A DNA stretch of 64,000 nucleotides from JBJENW01 sp051880395 (GCA_051880395.1 JBJENW010000133.1:1-64000), one strand, 5' to 3'; shown: positions 32,412 to 42,130, counted from the stretch's first letter. Notes: a model not told the origin generated them from the sequence alone. Numbers and translations: made by a program.

Positions 32412-34103
32412 TTAAATTTTAAACCGATCTAACAGCTGAACCATTGTCTCTACTTGTGCAGCCTGTTCCTCACTGACTGCCGCTGTTTCTTGCGATGCGG
32501 CAGAATTGCTGTCTACAATTTCCGATACAGAAGACAAATGTCCGTTGATATTTTGCAGACTTTCTGCATTCTCCACAAGTTTTACCGAAATTATCTGCAT
32601 TTTTTCTGTGGATTCTTTTGCACCTTGAAGAACTTCATTCATATTCGCTGAGGTCGTATCTGCGATTTCAATTCCTTTTTCCACCGCTGCAACGGTATTT
32701 TCAATCAATTTCGTTGTTTCCCCGGCAGCCCTTGCGGATTCCTCTGCAAGATTCTTTACCTGATCAGCAACTACCGCAAATCCTTTTCCCGCTTCCCCCG
32801 CACGTGCCGCCTCGATCGCAGCATTTAATGAAAGAAGATTCGTCTGTGTTGCGATTGCATTGATCGCACTGATGATTGTCCCAATCTGTTCGGAACAGTC
32901 GCTGATCTCTTTGATGGCCTCTTTTAATTCTTCCATGTTTTCATTGCTCATCATCATGACTTTCCCTGCATTTGCGGATAATTCAACGGAATACTCTACT
33001 TCTTTTGCATTTTCATTTAGTTCTGTACTTAATGTATTCATCAGGCTAAGTACATCCGACACTCTTCCTGCCTGCTCTGTACACCCCTCCGCCAAATCAG
33101 TCGCAGCCTGCGACAACTGGTCAGAACCGGCATTTACCTGTTCGGAAACCTCCTGCACCGTATGAATCGTCTCATGCATCTTCGCGCAGATTGTCAAAAA
33201 GGATTCTTTGATCGTATGAAATTCTCCAAGGTATTCTCTCTGAATCTCGATCCTATAATCTCCGTTTCCCATCTGATTTAATACACCGCTGATTTCCTGT
33301 ATGATTCCGGACAAATTCTGTTTCATAAAGTGAATCGACGCCGCCATCTGCCCCACTTCACTCTCATCTTCTACAACATCAAGATCCTCCTTGAAATCCC
33401 CTTTGGAGAACGTATGCAGATAGGTGGATACTTTTTTGATCGGATTTAACAGCTCCTGTTCTGCAAATTTTGCTAATCCTTTGATTCGCATAAATATAAG
33501 AAGAAACGCACCGCAAAGGCAGATTTCCATAAGAATCTGCAATATGGAAAACGTTTTTGATACCCCTTCCATTCGATTTTGAATCTGTGAGATCGCAGTC
33601 TCCGTCTGACTGTTTATCTCCTGGATCGTCTGGCTATATTCTTCGCCAAAAACTGCTTCTGTCGCCGCTTTTGTATCCCCATCTTTCGCCGACTCAAATG
33701 CTTTTTCTTCTAACGGAACCAAGCCGTTTGACAATTCTGCGATATGGTCAAGCGCTTTCCATTCGTCATCCTTCAGGAAATTTTTCTTCAGCCCCGCAAT
33801 CGCTTTATCACGATTTTTGTCTTCATTTAACTCCTTATAGTAAGCCTGATAAAACTGCTCATCGGCCGTCACTGCATATGATTGCACTGCCGCTGTCAGC
33901 GTTTTGGATCCTAAGCGATACTGATTCAGAAACATCGTTGTCTCTAGACAGTTATCTTCTGTCATTGTCATGAAAAAATTAAAAGCCATGATCAAAAGTA
34001 ACAACACCCCGCCTAAAACTATCGCAAATACATTTTTTCTCACAAATTGCCGAAGATGTTCCCCCTGACTTTTTACCGCACTGCTTGTTTTTTGATTATT
34101 CAT
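32412..34103 (-). CDS. Methyl-accepting chemotaxis protein
   Basis: 563 residues. Membrane helix 1 at about 28-50 and helix 2 at about 190-212 (LQILMEICLCGAFLLIFM) enclose an extracellular four-helix-type sensor (50-190). HAMP follows (215-270), then the long cytoplasmic coiled coil with the conserved hairpin tip AIATQTNLLSLNAAIEAARA and methylation-helix Glu pairs. The ligand is unknown. It implies a chemotaxis system, though no che genes are in the window. Strong sigma-A promoter at 34218-34246, with no sigma-D site seen upstream. Confidence 0.95.
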   Translation of the reverse strand: MNNQKTSSAVKSQGEHLRQFVRKNVFAIVLGGVLLLLIMAFNFFMTMTEDNCLETTMFLNQYRLGSKTLTAAVQSYAVTADEQFYQAYYKELNEDKNRDKAIAGLKKNFLKDDEWKALDHIAELSNGLVPLEEKAFESAKDGDTKAATEAVFGEEYSQTIQEINSQTETAISQIQNRMEGVSKTFSILQILMEICLCGAFLLIFMRIKGLAKFAEQELLNPIKKVSTYLHTFSKGDFKEDLDVVEDESEVGQMAASIHFMKQNLSGIIQEISGVLNQMGNGDYRIEIQREYLGEFHTIKESFLTICAKMHETIHTVQEVSEQVNAGSDQLSQAATDLAEGCTEQAGRVSDVLSLMNTLSTELNENAKEVEYSVELSANAGKVMMMSNENMEELKEAIKEISDCSEQIGTIISAINAIATQTNLLSLNAAIEAARAGEAGKGFAVVADQVKNLAEESARAAGETTKLIENTVAAVEKGIEIADTTSANMNEVLQGAKESTEKMQIISVKLVENAESLQNINGHLSSVSEIVDSNSAASQETAAVSEEQAAQVETMVQLLDRFKI

Positions 34104-34217
34104 ACTCTTCTCTCCTATCCTTTTATTTTTGCTTTAAATAATATTCTCTATTATTTTTATCCAAAAACTATCGCATATTTTTCTATAGTAACATGCAATA
34201 CCCCTAATTATGCTACT

Positions 34218-34246
34218 ATTATACAATTTATCTGTTCATATGTCAA
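34218..34246 (-). promoter_or_regulatory. Consensus sigma-A promoter of the mcp gene
   Basis: Minus strand: -35 TTGACA (34241-34246), 17 nt, -10 TATAAT (34218-34223). Leader about 105 nt. Confidence 0.8.
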
Positions 34247-34291
34247 AAATATCCATTATTTTTCATATTTTTTTATATATCAAAACAATTG

Positions 34292-34530
34292 CTGTTTACA
34301 CCATCATTTCCAATACACAGTTTCGCAATACGCCGGGCATCTCTGCGAAAAAACGTTTCGGCGGGTGCAGGTAAGATCCACTCTTTAGACTCTCTTAGGC
34401 ACGAAGGCTATCCTGAGTGGCTTAGAGACTCTTAAGAGTTAGCTTACCTGCACAGGAGCCGTGTTTTTTCGCAGAGATGCCCGGCGTATTACGAAACGTC
34501 CGTGTAGGAAATTCCTCCCAGTTCACATAT
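34292..34530. repeat. Long palindromic element F
   Basis: Arms 34320-34408 and about 34410-34497. The outer part AATACGCCGGGCATCTCTGC plus GAAAAAAC is perfectly paired, an internal loop follows, TGCAGGTAAG pairs again, and then the ACTCTTTAGACTCTC / GAGACTCTTAAGAGT segments pair with a few mismatches. ATTTCC at 34306-34311 and GGAAAT at 34507-34512 mark the ends, and AACGTCCGTGTAGGAAAT on the right is the complement of the left-end motif of element A. GTTTACAC (left) and GTTCACAT (right) lie outside. Non-coding, in the divergent region between mcp and the esterase gene. Confidence 0.88.
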
Positions 34531-34543
34531 TTTTCGTCTTTAT

Positions 34544-34572
34544 TTGCATACATCCTCATGTTATGGTAAAAT
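34544..34572 (+). promoter_or_regulatory. Promoter of the secreted esterase gene
   Basis: -35 TTGCAT (34544-34549), 17 nt, -10 TAAAAT (34567-34572). It lies between element F and the gene. Confidence 0.6.
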
Positions 34573-34639
34573 AAATGCAAATGTGTGTTTATGTAAACTT
34601 TTTCACATGATACCAAAAGGAGAGGAGATTGAACAAACT

Positions 34640-37033
34640 ATGAAGTACTGGAAAACTACTTTTTTTCTGACTGTATTTTTATTATTTGCCGGGATTTTGG
34701 GCTTTTTTTCTTCTGACAGGTCTACGGTATATGCAGCCACGAAAAGCGACTACCAATTTGATTTCGGAGGAAACGGAACACAGAGTGGTTTCACGGGCGT
34801 ATCGGCTTCTGATGGCTATGATCAAAGTAAAGGATACGGCTTCCACGAAACAGGAAATGTTGCGAATGTCAGTGCATCCGGAACGGGCGAATTGAGCGAT
34901 GCCGTACAATTTAAAACCACCAATGCGACCAACACGTTCGATGTCGATCTGCCGAACGGGCTGTATGAAATCACCGTCATTCTCGGTAACACAAACCGCA
35001 CCAGTGTCTGGGCGGAAGGCTGTCTGCAGATCATAAACATGACTGGCAACAATGCAACTCATACATTGCAGCTGCCTGTCACGGATGGTCAGTTGAATAT
35101 TCGTGCGACCGCCGGAAAAGATGGCTATGCTTACACAATGAGTGCATTAAAGATTAAAAAAGTCTCTGATGATCCGACGCTGCCACCAACAATCTGGATC
35201 TGCGGAGACTCTACGGTCTGCAACTATTATCCGCTGAATAGTAGTACCCAGGCCGGGTGGGGACAGGTTCTGGACCAGTATATCGATACTTCCAAGTGGC
35301 AGATTCGAAATCTGGCTGCTTCCGGACAATATGCAAAAGGATTTGTGGATGCCGGACAATTTGATCCTGTTTTAAATTATGGAAAAAAAGGAGATATTTA
35401 TATCATTTCTATCGGAATTAATGATACAAATTATTCGAATGAAACCGAATATTACGACACGGTAACGGATATGACCAAAAAAGCTCTGGCGAAAGAGATA
35501 CAGGTTTACTTGGTCAAACAACAGGGCCGTGCGGATGATATCAGCCGAAGCAAGCTTTTGACCGGACGCTGGTTTGGCGGAGCTTTAGACAAGATTGGAA
35601 CCGAACAGAATGTTCCTGTGATCGATCTGTTCAATCTTGCGCAAGATTACTTTTTATCCATCGGACAGGAAAAGACCTATGACCTGTATATGGATAAAAG
35701 TGACGGCAGCAAAGACACCCTTCACCCAAACCGCGAGGGTGCGAAAGTCCTTGCAAAGCTTGTAGCAGAACAACTGAATCTTTCCGGTTCTTCCGAAACT
35801 CCTTCCACACCATCCGAACCTTCCACTCCGGATGTGGACCCGAACCCGGATGAAAAGCGCTATTACGCCAGTGATGCCGCCTATACGGAAGGATGGCTGG
35901 AAACCGAACATGCTGGTTTCCGTGGAAAAGGCTATGTCAATTTGGCAAACAAAGTCGGAAGTACCATCACCTGGCATGTCCGGGCAGAGAAAAAGGGAAA
36001 TTATCTCTGTACCTTCCGCATTGCATCCGGAAGCCAGAATGACCGGCCGATGATGCTTACCGTCAATCAGGGATCCGATCAATGGAAACAATCATTTTTA
36101 CCGACTGGTGCTTATACCACCTGGGAAGAACGCGGCATTGTGCTTCCACTTCGTGCCGGTGTCAATCGGATTCAGGCCGTTTCCCTAACCGATGAAGGAT
36201 CTCCAAATTTTGATTACCTAAAAATCGAGCTGACCGATGAACCAATCGCAGAAACGTATGATCCAAATGCCTCGGAAACACCATCCGAACCCGTGACGGC
36301 ATCCGCACCTACCATCTACATCGCAGGAGACAGTACTTGTCAGTCCTATAGAGCCTCCTATGCACCACAACAGGGATGGGGCTATTATCTGAAAGATTAT
36401 GTCAAGACCGGATACAACGTAGAAAATCATGCCATCGCCGGTCGAAGTTCGAAAAGTTTTTATGACAATGGACGTCTGCAGACCATTTTAGATAAGATTC
36501 AAGCCAATGATTACCTGCTGATCCAGTTTGGTATCAATGATTCCGCTTCATCGAATGCGGAACGTTACGCACCGGTTTGTGGAAATGTATCGAACCCGAC
36601 GACCGGCTCTTTTGAATATTATATCAAATTTTATGTTGAAGGTGCCAAAGAACATCAGGCCACTCCTGTATTGATTTCTCCGACACTTGGATTGAAAGCC
36701 TATTCAAACGGGAAATTTGTAAGTAGTTATACGAATTACGCAAATGCAATGAAGAACATTGCAGACCACTATCAGATTCCGTATATTGATCTGAACAGTC
36801 TGATGGTGGATGACTACAACAAGATCGGCTATGATAAAGCCAAGTTATATCATTTGGCTGGTGTCGTAGACGGCTCCACAGACGGTACACACTTCAGCGA
36901 AGAAGGTGCCCAAAATGCTGCCAAACTTGTTTGTGGTAAATTGAATTCGATTTTACCGGATTCTTCTTTTAAAACGAATGCTTACTTTTTTCAACCGAAT
37001 CCTCTTTGGAATTTTCTTTCAAAAGCGGCCTAA
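34640..37033 (+). CDS. Secreted double SGNH/CE12-type carbohydrate esterase
   Basis: 797 residues from ATG 34640, after AGGAGAGGAG. The signal peptide is MKYWKTTFFLTVFLLFAGIL with cleavage probably near VYAA (about 33). A first beta-sandwich domain (about 40-175) begins FDFGGNGTQSGFTGV. SGNH domain 1 (about 180-395) has ICGDSTVCNYY, GINDTNY and DTLHPN. A Ser/Pro/Thr/Glu linker, a second carbohydrate-binding-like domain (about 415-545) and another linker follow. SGNH domain 2 (about 555-775) has IAGDSTCQSY, GINDSAS and DGTHFSEEG. Both copies keep the Ser, Asn, Asp and His of rhamnogalacturonan acetylesterases, so both should deacetylate pectin. No wall anchor is seen. Confidence 0.88.
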   Translation: MKYWKTTFFLTVFLLFAGILGFFSSDRSTVYAATKSDYQFDFGGNGTQSGFTGVSASDGYDQSKGYGFHETGNVANVSASGTGELSDAVQFKTTNATNTFDVDLPNGLYEITVILGNTNRTSVWAEGCLQIINMTGNNATHTLQLPVTDGQLNIRATAGKDGYAYTMSALKIKKVSDDPTLPPTIWICGDSTVCNYYPLNSSTQAGWGQVLDQYIDTSKWQIRNLAASGQYAKGFVDAGQFDPVLNYGKKGDIYIISIGINDTNYSNETEYYDTVTDMTKKALAKEIQVYLVKQQGRADDISRSKLLTGRWFGGALDKIGTEQNVPVIDLFNLAQDYFLSIGQEKTYDLYMDKSDGSKDTLHPNREGAKVLAKLVAEQLNLSGSSETPSTPSEPSTPDVDPNPDEKRYYASDAAYTEGWLETEHAGFRGKGYVNLANKVGSTITWHVRAEKKGNYLCTFRIASGSQNDRPMMLTVNQGSDQWKQSFLPTGAYTTWEERGIVLPLRAGVNRIQAVSLTDEGSPNFDYLKIELTDEPIAETYDPNASETPSEPVTASAPTIYIAGDSTCQSYRASYAPQQGWGYYLKDYVKTGYNVENHAIAGRSSKSFYDNGRLQTILDKIQANDYLLIQFGINDSASSNAERYAPVCGNVSNPTTGSFEYYIKFYVEGAKEHQATPVLISPTLGLKAYSNGKFVSSYTNYANAMKNIADHYQIPYIDLNSLMVDDYNKIGYDKAKLYHLAGVVDGSTDGTHFSEEGAQNAAKLVCGKLNSILPDSSFKTNAYFFQPNPLWNFLSKAA

Positions 37034-37036
37034 ATT

Positions 37037-37089
37037 TTGATAAAAAAATCCCGGATGTCTCCATTTCAGACATCCGGGATTTTTATCAA
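37037..37089. terminator. Bidirectional terminator
   Basis: TTGATAAAAA / TTTTTATCAA flanks a perfect TCCCGGATGTCT / AGACATCCGGGA stem. It serves both the esterase (+) and the arginase-like gene (-), which converge here. Confidence 0.93.
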
Positions 37090-37090
37090 G

Positions 37091-38260
37091 CTATTTCTTT
37101 TCGCTTTTTAGGCGTTTTACCAGATCCGCCATCTTGCGCTCCCAGTTACTCATCGGAGAATACCAGACACAAGCATAGACCTCTGGCAGTTTCAAATTCA
37201 AAGAGGAACAAACGATCACCGGCAGTTCGATACGTTTTTGTGCAAGCTGCTGCAAAAACATTTCTCCGCCGGCATAGTGGACCGACTCTCCTGGTCTTAG
37301 TGGATATTGCATATCTGTGATAGCAAAATCAAACGGTTGTCCCAATTCCTTCGCCTGCTCTATTTTTTCTATTCCATCCTGCACATTCGAAACATGCACG
37401 ATCTCATCCACTCCACAATCAGCGAGTACCCGCTTAATCGCGATATATTTTTCGATACTGTCCTCCAAATGGATCATTCGCATTCTTTTGCCGCCTTTTT
37501 GCGTTTCAGCTCCTCTACACCAATCCAGAATCTGAGCATTCATCCGATCATTTTGTGCCACGGAAGTGGTATCTTCCATTCCCTGTCCGGTACATTCTCC
37601 ACAGATATCCACACCGATCAGTTCTGTTTTTTCTGTAAAATACAAGACGATCTGTCTGAGCAGCTCTTTGTGCATCGTTCCCTGATCCCAGTCTGTCTGT
37701 AACACCTCTTTTGCCAAAACATCCTTATCAATGGACAGATACACAGCGAGCCTCTCTTTCTCCAATTCCTTTTGCAGCACTGTTTCCGGGTTATTTTTCA
37801 ACTGTTCTGTGCTAAAATAGCACACACGATTTGGGAAATCTGTTTCGATTTCTTTATAATACGCTTCATTCACGCCGAGCAGCAGCACTTTTTTTAAAAG
37901 CGGCTGCTTTTGCAGTACACAACGCACCCAGGAACCACAGCTTAAGATATCTCCAAATGCGGATGCCTGCATATCTGTATGCCAGTCAAGCACTGCCAAA
38001 ATATATGGCTGACGGATCTTTTCCGTCCAAAAGCTGCTTAGATAATGATAATTTCCACCGTCCAGAAAATGAATGCCCTCTGCAGAAAATGGTTCTAGTT
38101 TTTCCCGAATCTTCTGTTTTGCCTCCTCATCACAATATCCGTTTGTCCCCGGGATTTCCGTTCCCTCAATCCACTGATACGCTTCTTTTTGATAAAACGT
38201 TTGTTCCCGGTATACACCGCTGAAATTCATCATAATAATCGAATGTTCTTGTTTATTCAT
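37091..38260 (-). CDS. Arginase-fold protein fused to a receiver-like domain
   Basis: 389 residues from ATG 38260 (AGGTGAAGGGC before it; a GTG three codons earlier is possible). Residues about 10-255 resemble ureohydrolases/UPF0489. GGNYH matches the first metal His, LDWHTD the D-x-H-x-D pair and SIDKDVL the S-x-D-x-D pair, so all six Mn ligands seem kept. Residues about 265-389 look like a response-regulator receiver (MIHLEDSIEKYIAIKRVL, FDFAITDMQYPL, VIVCSS). An internal ATG at about residue 264 follows AAAAAGGCGGCAAAAGA, which could start a separate receiver protein. Substrate unknown. It follows the first subtilase gene by 13 nt. Confidence 0.7.
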   Translation of the reverse strand: MNKQEHSIIMMNFSGVYREQTFYQKEAYQWIEGTEIPGTNGYCDEEAKQKIREKLEPFSAEGIHFLDGGNYHYLSSFWTEKIRQPYILAVLDWHTDMQASAFGDILSCGSWVRCVLQKQPLLKKVLLLGVNEAYYKEIETDFPNRVCYFSTEQLKNNPETVLQKELEKERLAVYLSIDKDVLAKEVLQTDWDQGTMHKELLRQIVLYFTEKTELIGVDICGECTGQGMEDTTSVAQNDRMNAQILDWCRGAETQKGGKRMRMIHLEDSIEKYIAIKRVLADCGVDEIVHVSNVQDGIEKIEQAKELGQPFDFAITDMQYPLRPGESVHYAGGEMFLQQLAQKRIELPVIVCSSLNLKLPEVYACVWYSPMSNWERKMADLVKRLKSEKK

Positions 38261-38273
38261 GCCCTTCACCTGC

Positions 38274-41200
38274 CTAGCTTAATTTCATCTGAAATGTTGT
38301 TTTTACCTTGCTGCCATCTTTTGCGATTGCCGTAAAACAAACCTTTTTTCCGATTCCTTTTTGTTTTACTGTAATGATCCCTTTTGCACTGATCGTCGCA
38401 TATTTCGTATTATCCGATATCCATCTGACTGTCTTTTTATCGGCATTTGACGGTTTGATCACAGCTTTTAGTTTCCAGTTCGTTTTGCTCTTTTGTTTTT
38501 TTATCTGAATACTCTGTACATAGGTTCCAAATTCTGCTTTTACATTGATACTGCCGAGTGCATATTGTTTTACACTTTCTTTCGATATCTTCTTTCCGTT
38601 CACTGTTAATTTTTTCAGGTAAGCGCCTTTCTTCGGGACTGCTGTAATCGTCACAGTATCTCCGGGCAGACAGGCTCTCGGCGTCACTTTTATCGTTCCA
38701 TTTCCTTTCATGCTTGTTTTTACCGGAACCAGATTGCTGCCAATTTTCTGTGTTCGAACAATTGTACTACAATCATCTGCCGCCAGACCAAACAACTGCG
38801 ATCCTACCAAGGTTCCGACGAACGCTTCATTTTTTACGTCCTCCACACAGTTAAAGGTTGTCAGCGTAAATGCGCCCGTTTCTTTATTCTGATAAAAGGT
38901 ATCCCCAAGCCCGTTACAAGGAAGTCCGGTAAATAGGATTCCTTCTTTTCCTATATCGATATTTCCGCGGTACATCTGATAGATCGTTTCTTTGAATTCT
39001 TTCTTTTCTACCGTCAGAGCATCTAATGTTCCATCTAATATGCGCCATTTTTTCCCGTCAAAGGCAAGTGTCTGCGGACAGGATTCCATTGGATTTGCCA
39101 TTCCGAGCGCATAATACAACTCATCTCCGTCCTGTGTACATACCCCACCGGCTCGTCCCATCGGCAGGGATGGCGCACTTTTCCATGACACTGGCTCTTG
39201 CAGCGTTTTCGCCTCTAATACGTCTTTGATCATGTCTTTTTTTCCATAATCATATCCACCAATGACATAGAGTTTTCCTTTGCAGACACCTAACGTCATT
39301 TCACTGCGATTTTGATACTGTTTTGGAAGCTGTCCGATTTCTATCCCTGTCTGTGATTTAATTTCATAGGAAACCAAAGAAATTTGCTTCGAAACATCCC
39401 CTTCCTCCTGTCGGCTCATCAAAAAATACAAGTGCCCATTTAGATAGACCAGATTCGAGACCGCGAAACAATGGTCTTCCAATTCCTGGACTCCGTCTGC
39501 ATTCAGTGTTTCCGACAGATCAAAGCGGTATCGCACTTCTGCATAATTGTCCGAAATCCAATCATCTTCACTTTTTCCCTCTGTAATGACGATCTGACTG
39601 ATATTCCCTCCAAGTGCCTCATAAAAGAAAATATTTGTGCCATCAGTCAGAATCTGGTTTTCTTTCATGTTTTTTACTCGTTTTGATTCTTCACCGCCAT
39701 ACGCATATCCGCCCAATTCTCCATGTTCTTGATAGGCGTTTTTCCCTTTCACCAGATAAAAGGTTTTTGTCGTTGTACCGTAATTTGTCGTTACGGTAAT
39801 ATCCGCACAGGTATTCTGAAACCAGTCCCCTTCTACTGCCAGTTCTGTATCACCAAGAACCTTTGCTTTGACTTGTGTATCATCCACCTTTACGACTGTA
39901 TCATCCACGAGAAACCCATAACCGTACAAATGTAGTTTTCCATCCTTCTTATAGACCGCATCCGATAAAAACGGTACCGGTCTGGAAATCTGCGATAAAT
40001 CCAATACACCGCCACTCGCCGTTTTTTCCTCCAACTCCGGTGTCTTTCTGACGCTGCTTTTGATACAGTTCACCAGCTCTTTTGGGCTTCGTTCTTTGTA
40101 AGCTGCCGCTACAAGTGCAACTGCTCCTGTCACGTGCGGTACCGCCATAGATGTTCCGCTCAAATACTCATATCGGCCAAAATCCGTATTCTCCTGCGTT
40201 TCCATTCCATTCGAAACAGCCAGATCATCCACATAAAACTGATAATTTCCTTCTTTACTGCAACTGCCCTGCAAAACAATATAACGTTTCTGTGGATAAC
40301 GCGACATATTTCGTTTCTCATTTTCTCCACATAATTGAGACCACCCGATTCCTCTGTCGGTATCCTGCACATCTGCAGCATCGATCATATAACACCCGAT
40401 GCTATGCATTCGGATCAATTCTTCCATTTCCTCTTCTGTACAATCCTCCAGCATAAAACAGGACACTTCCTGTTTGTCTTTCGAATCAGTGTACGCCTGA
40501 ACCATCGCACTGACCTTTGGATTTATTTTTTGCTGGGCAGGTGCTTCGTATGGGATCATGATATAAAGCATATCCCCTTTTTGAGCTCCTGATACGGAAA
40601 CATGAAGCGACTTTCCACCTTTTGTTCCTACATAAGTGTTCTCATCCAAAGAAACGGAAATCAACGCATTTGTGTTCAACTCTTTTGCGCTTCTGTGCAA
40701 TTCAATGCGATTTGGCATTCCCGCTGGTACATCTGCGTCTGTTGTCAAACTTCCATTATCCTGCTTTGTATACTCCGGCAGCACGAGCTGATCATAACTC
40801 TGATACAAGATACACGTATCGGCTCTCTGATTTGGTGTTAAAATTCCCGGTGTCAGTACTTCTTTCTTTGCGGTTGTTGATAAAATATCTGTTCCAGGCG
40901 CTGCAAGTGTCACACTTTTTTTACCATAGTTAGAATAAAATGCCAGTTCGTCCTTTTCGTTTGTCGCTGCAACTGTAATTGCATACGGACTGTTCAGTTT
41001 TGACTGTTCCGATGGTATCTCTTCGTTATTGATATCCATATCAATATTTTTCCCGTCATTTCCTGCTGCAAACACGCTGATGGCTCCTGCCTCTCCAACT
41101 TTATTGATCACACGTGTCAGAATCTCTCCGTAACTGCCGTCCCAAGAATTATTCACCGCAACAACACGAACTCCCAGTTGCAGCGCACGATATATGTACT

Positions 41201-42101
41201 GATATGCGGATATGATGTTTTCCTGACTGCCATATCCAGACGCATCTAACACTTTCAATGCCATAAGTTTTGCTTTCTGATTGACACCACTGATTCCAAT
41301 TTCATTATTCCCCACTGCTGCTATGATTCCGCTGCAATGTGTCCCGTGTCCATTGTCATCCTGTGGATTGTCGTCGCAATTTACAAAGTCATACCCGTGT
41401 TCGCCAGGGAGAACTCCCTGATAATTATTTTGCCATGCCACTCCTTCCAAGTCTGGGTGTGTAAAATCCATCCCACTATCTACAACTGCGATCACATCTT
41501 CGGTTCCTGTCGTCACTGCACCTGTATCTGCTCCGCTCCATATTCCGTCCGGATGAATATCTGCCCCTTCGATTCCTCCGTTTTGTCCGTCATTTTCCAA
41601 AGACCACTGATACTCTGACAACGCATCATTCGTCAATGCATCCGCGTGATAAATATAATTTGGTTCTGCCAGCTCAATATCTTTTTCTTTTGATAATTTT
41701 TGAATCATATCCTCCGTTGAAAGCGTATCGGATGTGATCACCCCTACACGCAATATTTTTGTCTCGTCACATGTTTCTTCCGTTCTTCCCGATTTTGTCG
41801 GTTCCTCCCCATTTTCCTGTGCCTCTCCAAATGTCAAAATCTCTTCTACTGTCATATCGGCTTTTGCAAGCAATGCTCCGGTTGCATCTTCAAACTCTGC
41901 TTCACTTTTTTGTCCGGCCGCGTCTGATCGAAATAAAACCAGTGCCTCACCCTGCCGATACACTCCCTCAACTGTCTCTGTTTCCTGAGAAACTGCCGGC
42001 TTTTCTACCACAGTTTCTGCTCCTGTCGGAAAAGAAAACAATTCTGTAAAAAGTGCGATACTTAACCCCATTGCAAGAACTTTTTGGATTCCCCGTTTCA
42101 T
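38274..42101 (-). CDS. Secreted subtilase (S8) with Kelch-like propeller and Ig-like tail
   Basis: 1275 residues. Signal peptide 1-28 (GLSIALFTELFSFPTGAE), then a propeptide-like region (45-160). Catalytic domain: Asp in AVVDSGMDFTHPD, His in NGHGTHCSGI, oxyanion Asn region NNSWDG, Ser in SGTSMAVPHVTGA. About 240 residues are inserted before the Ser, more than in ordinary subtilisin. After it come an IPT/TIG-like domain (KLHLYGYGF), Kelch-like blades (KLYVIGGYDYG, GRAGGVCT), a beta-rich KGNGTIKV module and a Big2-like Ig domain (VRWISDNTKYATIS). Probably a surface or secreted protease. Paralogous to the next gene upstream; shorter stretches are nearly identical in order. Confidence 0.9.
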   Translation of the reverse strand: MKRGIQKVLAMGLSIALFTELFSFPTGAETVVEKPAVSQETETVEGVYRQGEALVLFRSDAAGQKSEAEFEDATGALLAKADMTVEEILTFGEAQENGEEPTKSGRTEETCDETKILRVGVITSDTLSTEDMIQKLSKEKDIELAEPNYIYHADALTNDALSEYQWSLENDGQNGGIEGADIHPDGIWSGADTGAVTTGTEDVIAVVDSGMDFTHPDLEGVAWQNNYQGVLPGEHGYDFVNCDDNPQDDNGHGTHCSGIIAAVGNNEIGISGVNQKAKLMALKVLDASGYGSQENIISAYQYIYRALQLGVRVVAVNNSWDGSYGEILTRVINKVGEAGAISVFAAGNDGKNIDMDINNEEIPSEQSKLNSPYAITVAATNEKDELAFYSNYGKKSVTLAAPGTDILSTTAKKEVLTPGILTPNQRADTCILYQSYDQLVLPEYTKQDNGSLTTDADVPAGMPNRIELHRSAKELNTNALISVSLDENTYVGTKGGKSLHVSVSGAQKGDMLYIMIPYEAPAQQKINPKVSAMVQAYTDSKDKQEVSCFMLEDCTEEEMEELIRMHSIGCYMIDAADVQDTDRGIGWSQLCGENEKRNMSRYPQKRYIVLQGSCSKEGNYQFYVDDLAVSNGMETQENTDFGRYEYLSGTSMAVPHVTGAVALVAAAYKERSPKELVNCIKSSVRKTPELEEKTASGGVLDLSQISRPVPFLSDAVYKKDGKLHLYGYGFLVDDTVVKVDDTQVKAKVLGDTELAVEGDWFQNTCADITVTTNYGTTTKTFYLVKGKNAYQEHGELGGYAYGGEESKRVKNMKENQILTDGTNIFFYEALGGNISQIVITEGKSEDDWISDNYAEVRYRFDLSETLNADGVQELEDHCFAVSNLVYLNGHLYFLMSRQEEGDVSKQISLVSYEIKSQTGIEIGQLPKQYQNRSEMTLGVCKGKLYVIGGYDYGKKDMIKDVLEAKTLQEPVSWKSAPSLPMGRAGGVCTQDGDELYYALGMANPMESCPQTLAFDGKKWRILDGTLDALTVEKKEFKETIYQMYRGNIDIGKEGILFTGLPCNGLGDTFYQNKETGAFTLTTFNCVEDVKNEAFVGTLVGSQLFGLAADDCSTIVRTQKIGSNLVPVKTSMKGNGTIKVTPRACLPGDTVTITAVPKKGAYLKKLTVNGKKISKESVKQYALGSINVKAEFGTYVQSIQIKKQKSKTNWKLKAVIKPSNADKKTVRWISDNTKYATISAKGIITVKQKGIGKKVCFTAIAKDGSKVKTTFQMKLS

Positions 42102-42130
42102 GGTTCTTCCTCCTTTATGAAGTACATTTT

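Noticed and set aside
34104..34217. c-di-GMP riboswitch in the mcp leader
   Set aside because: The leader is AT-rich and lacks the conserved GC-rich core of GEMM riboswitches.
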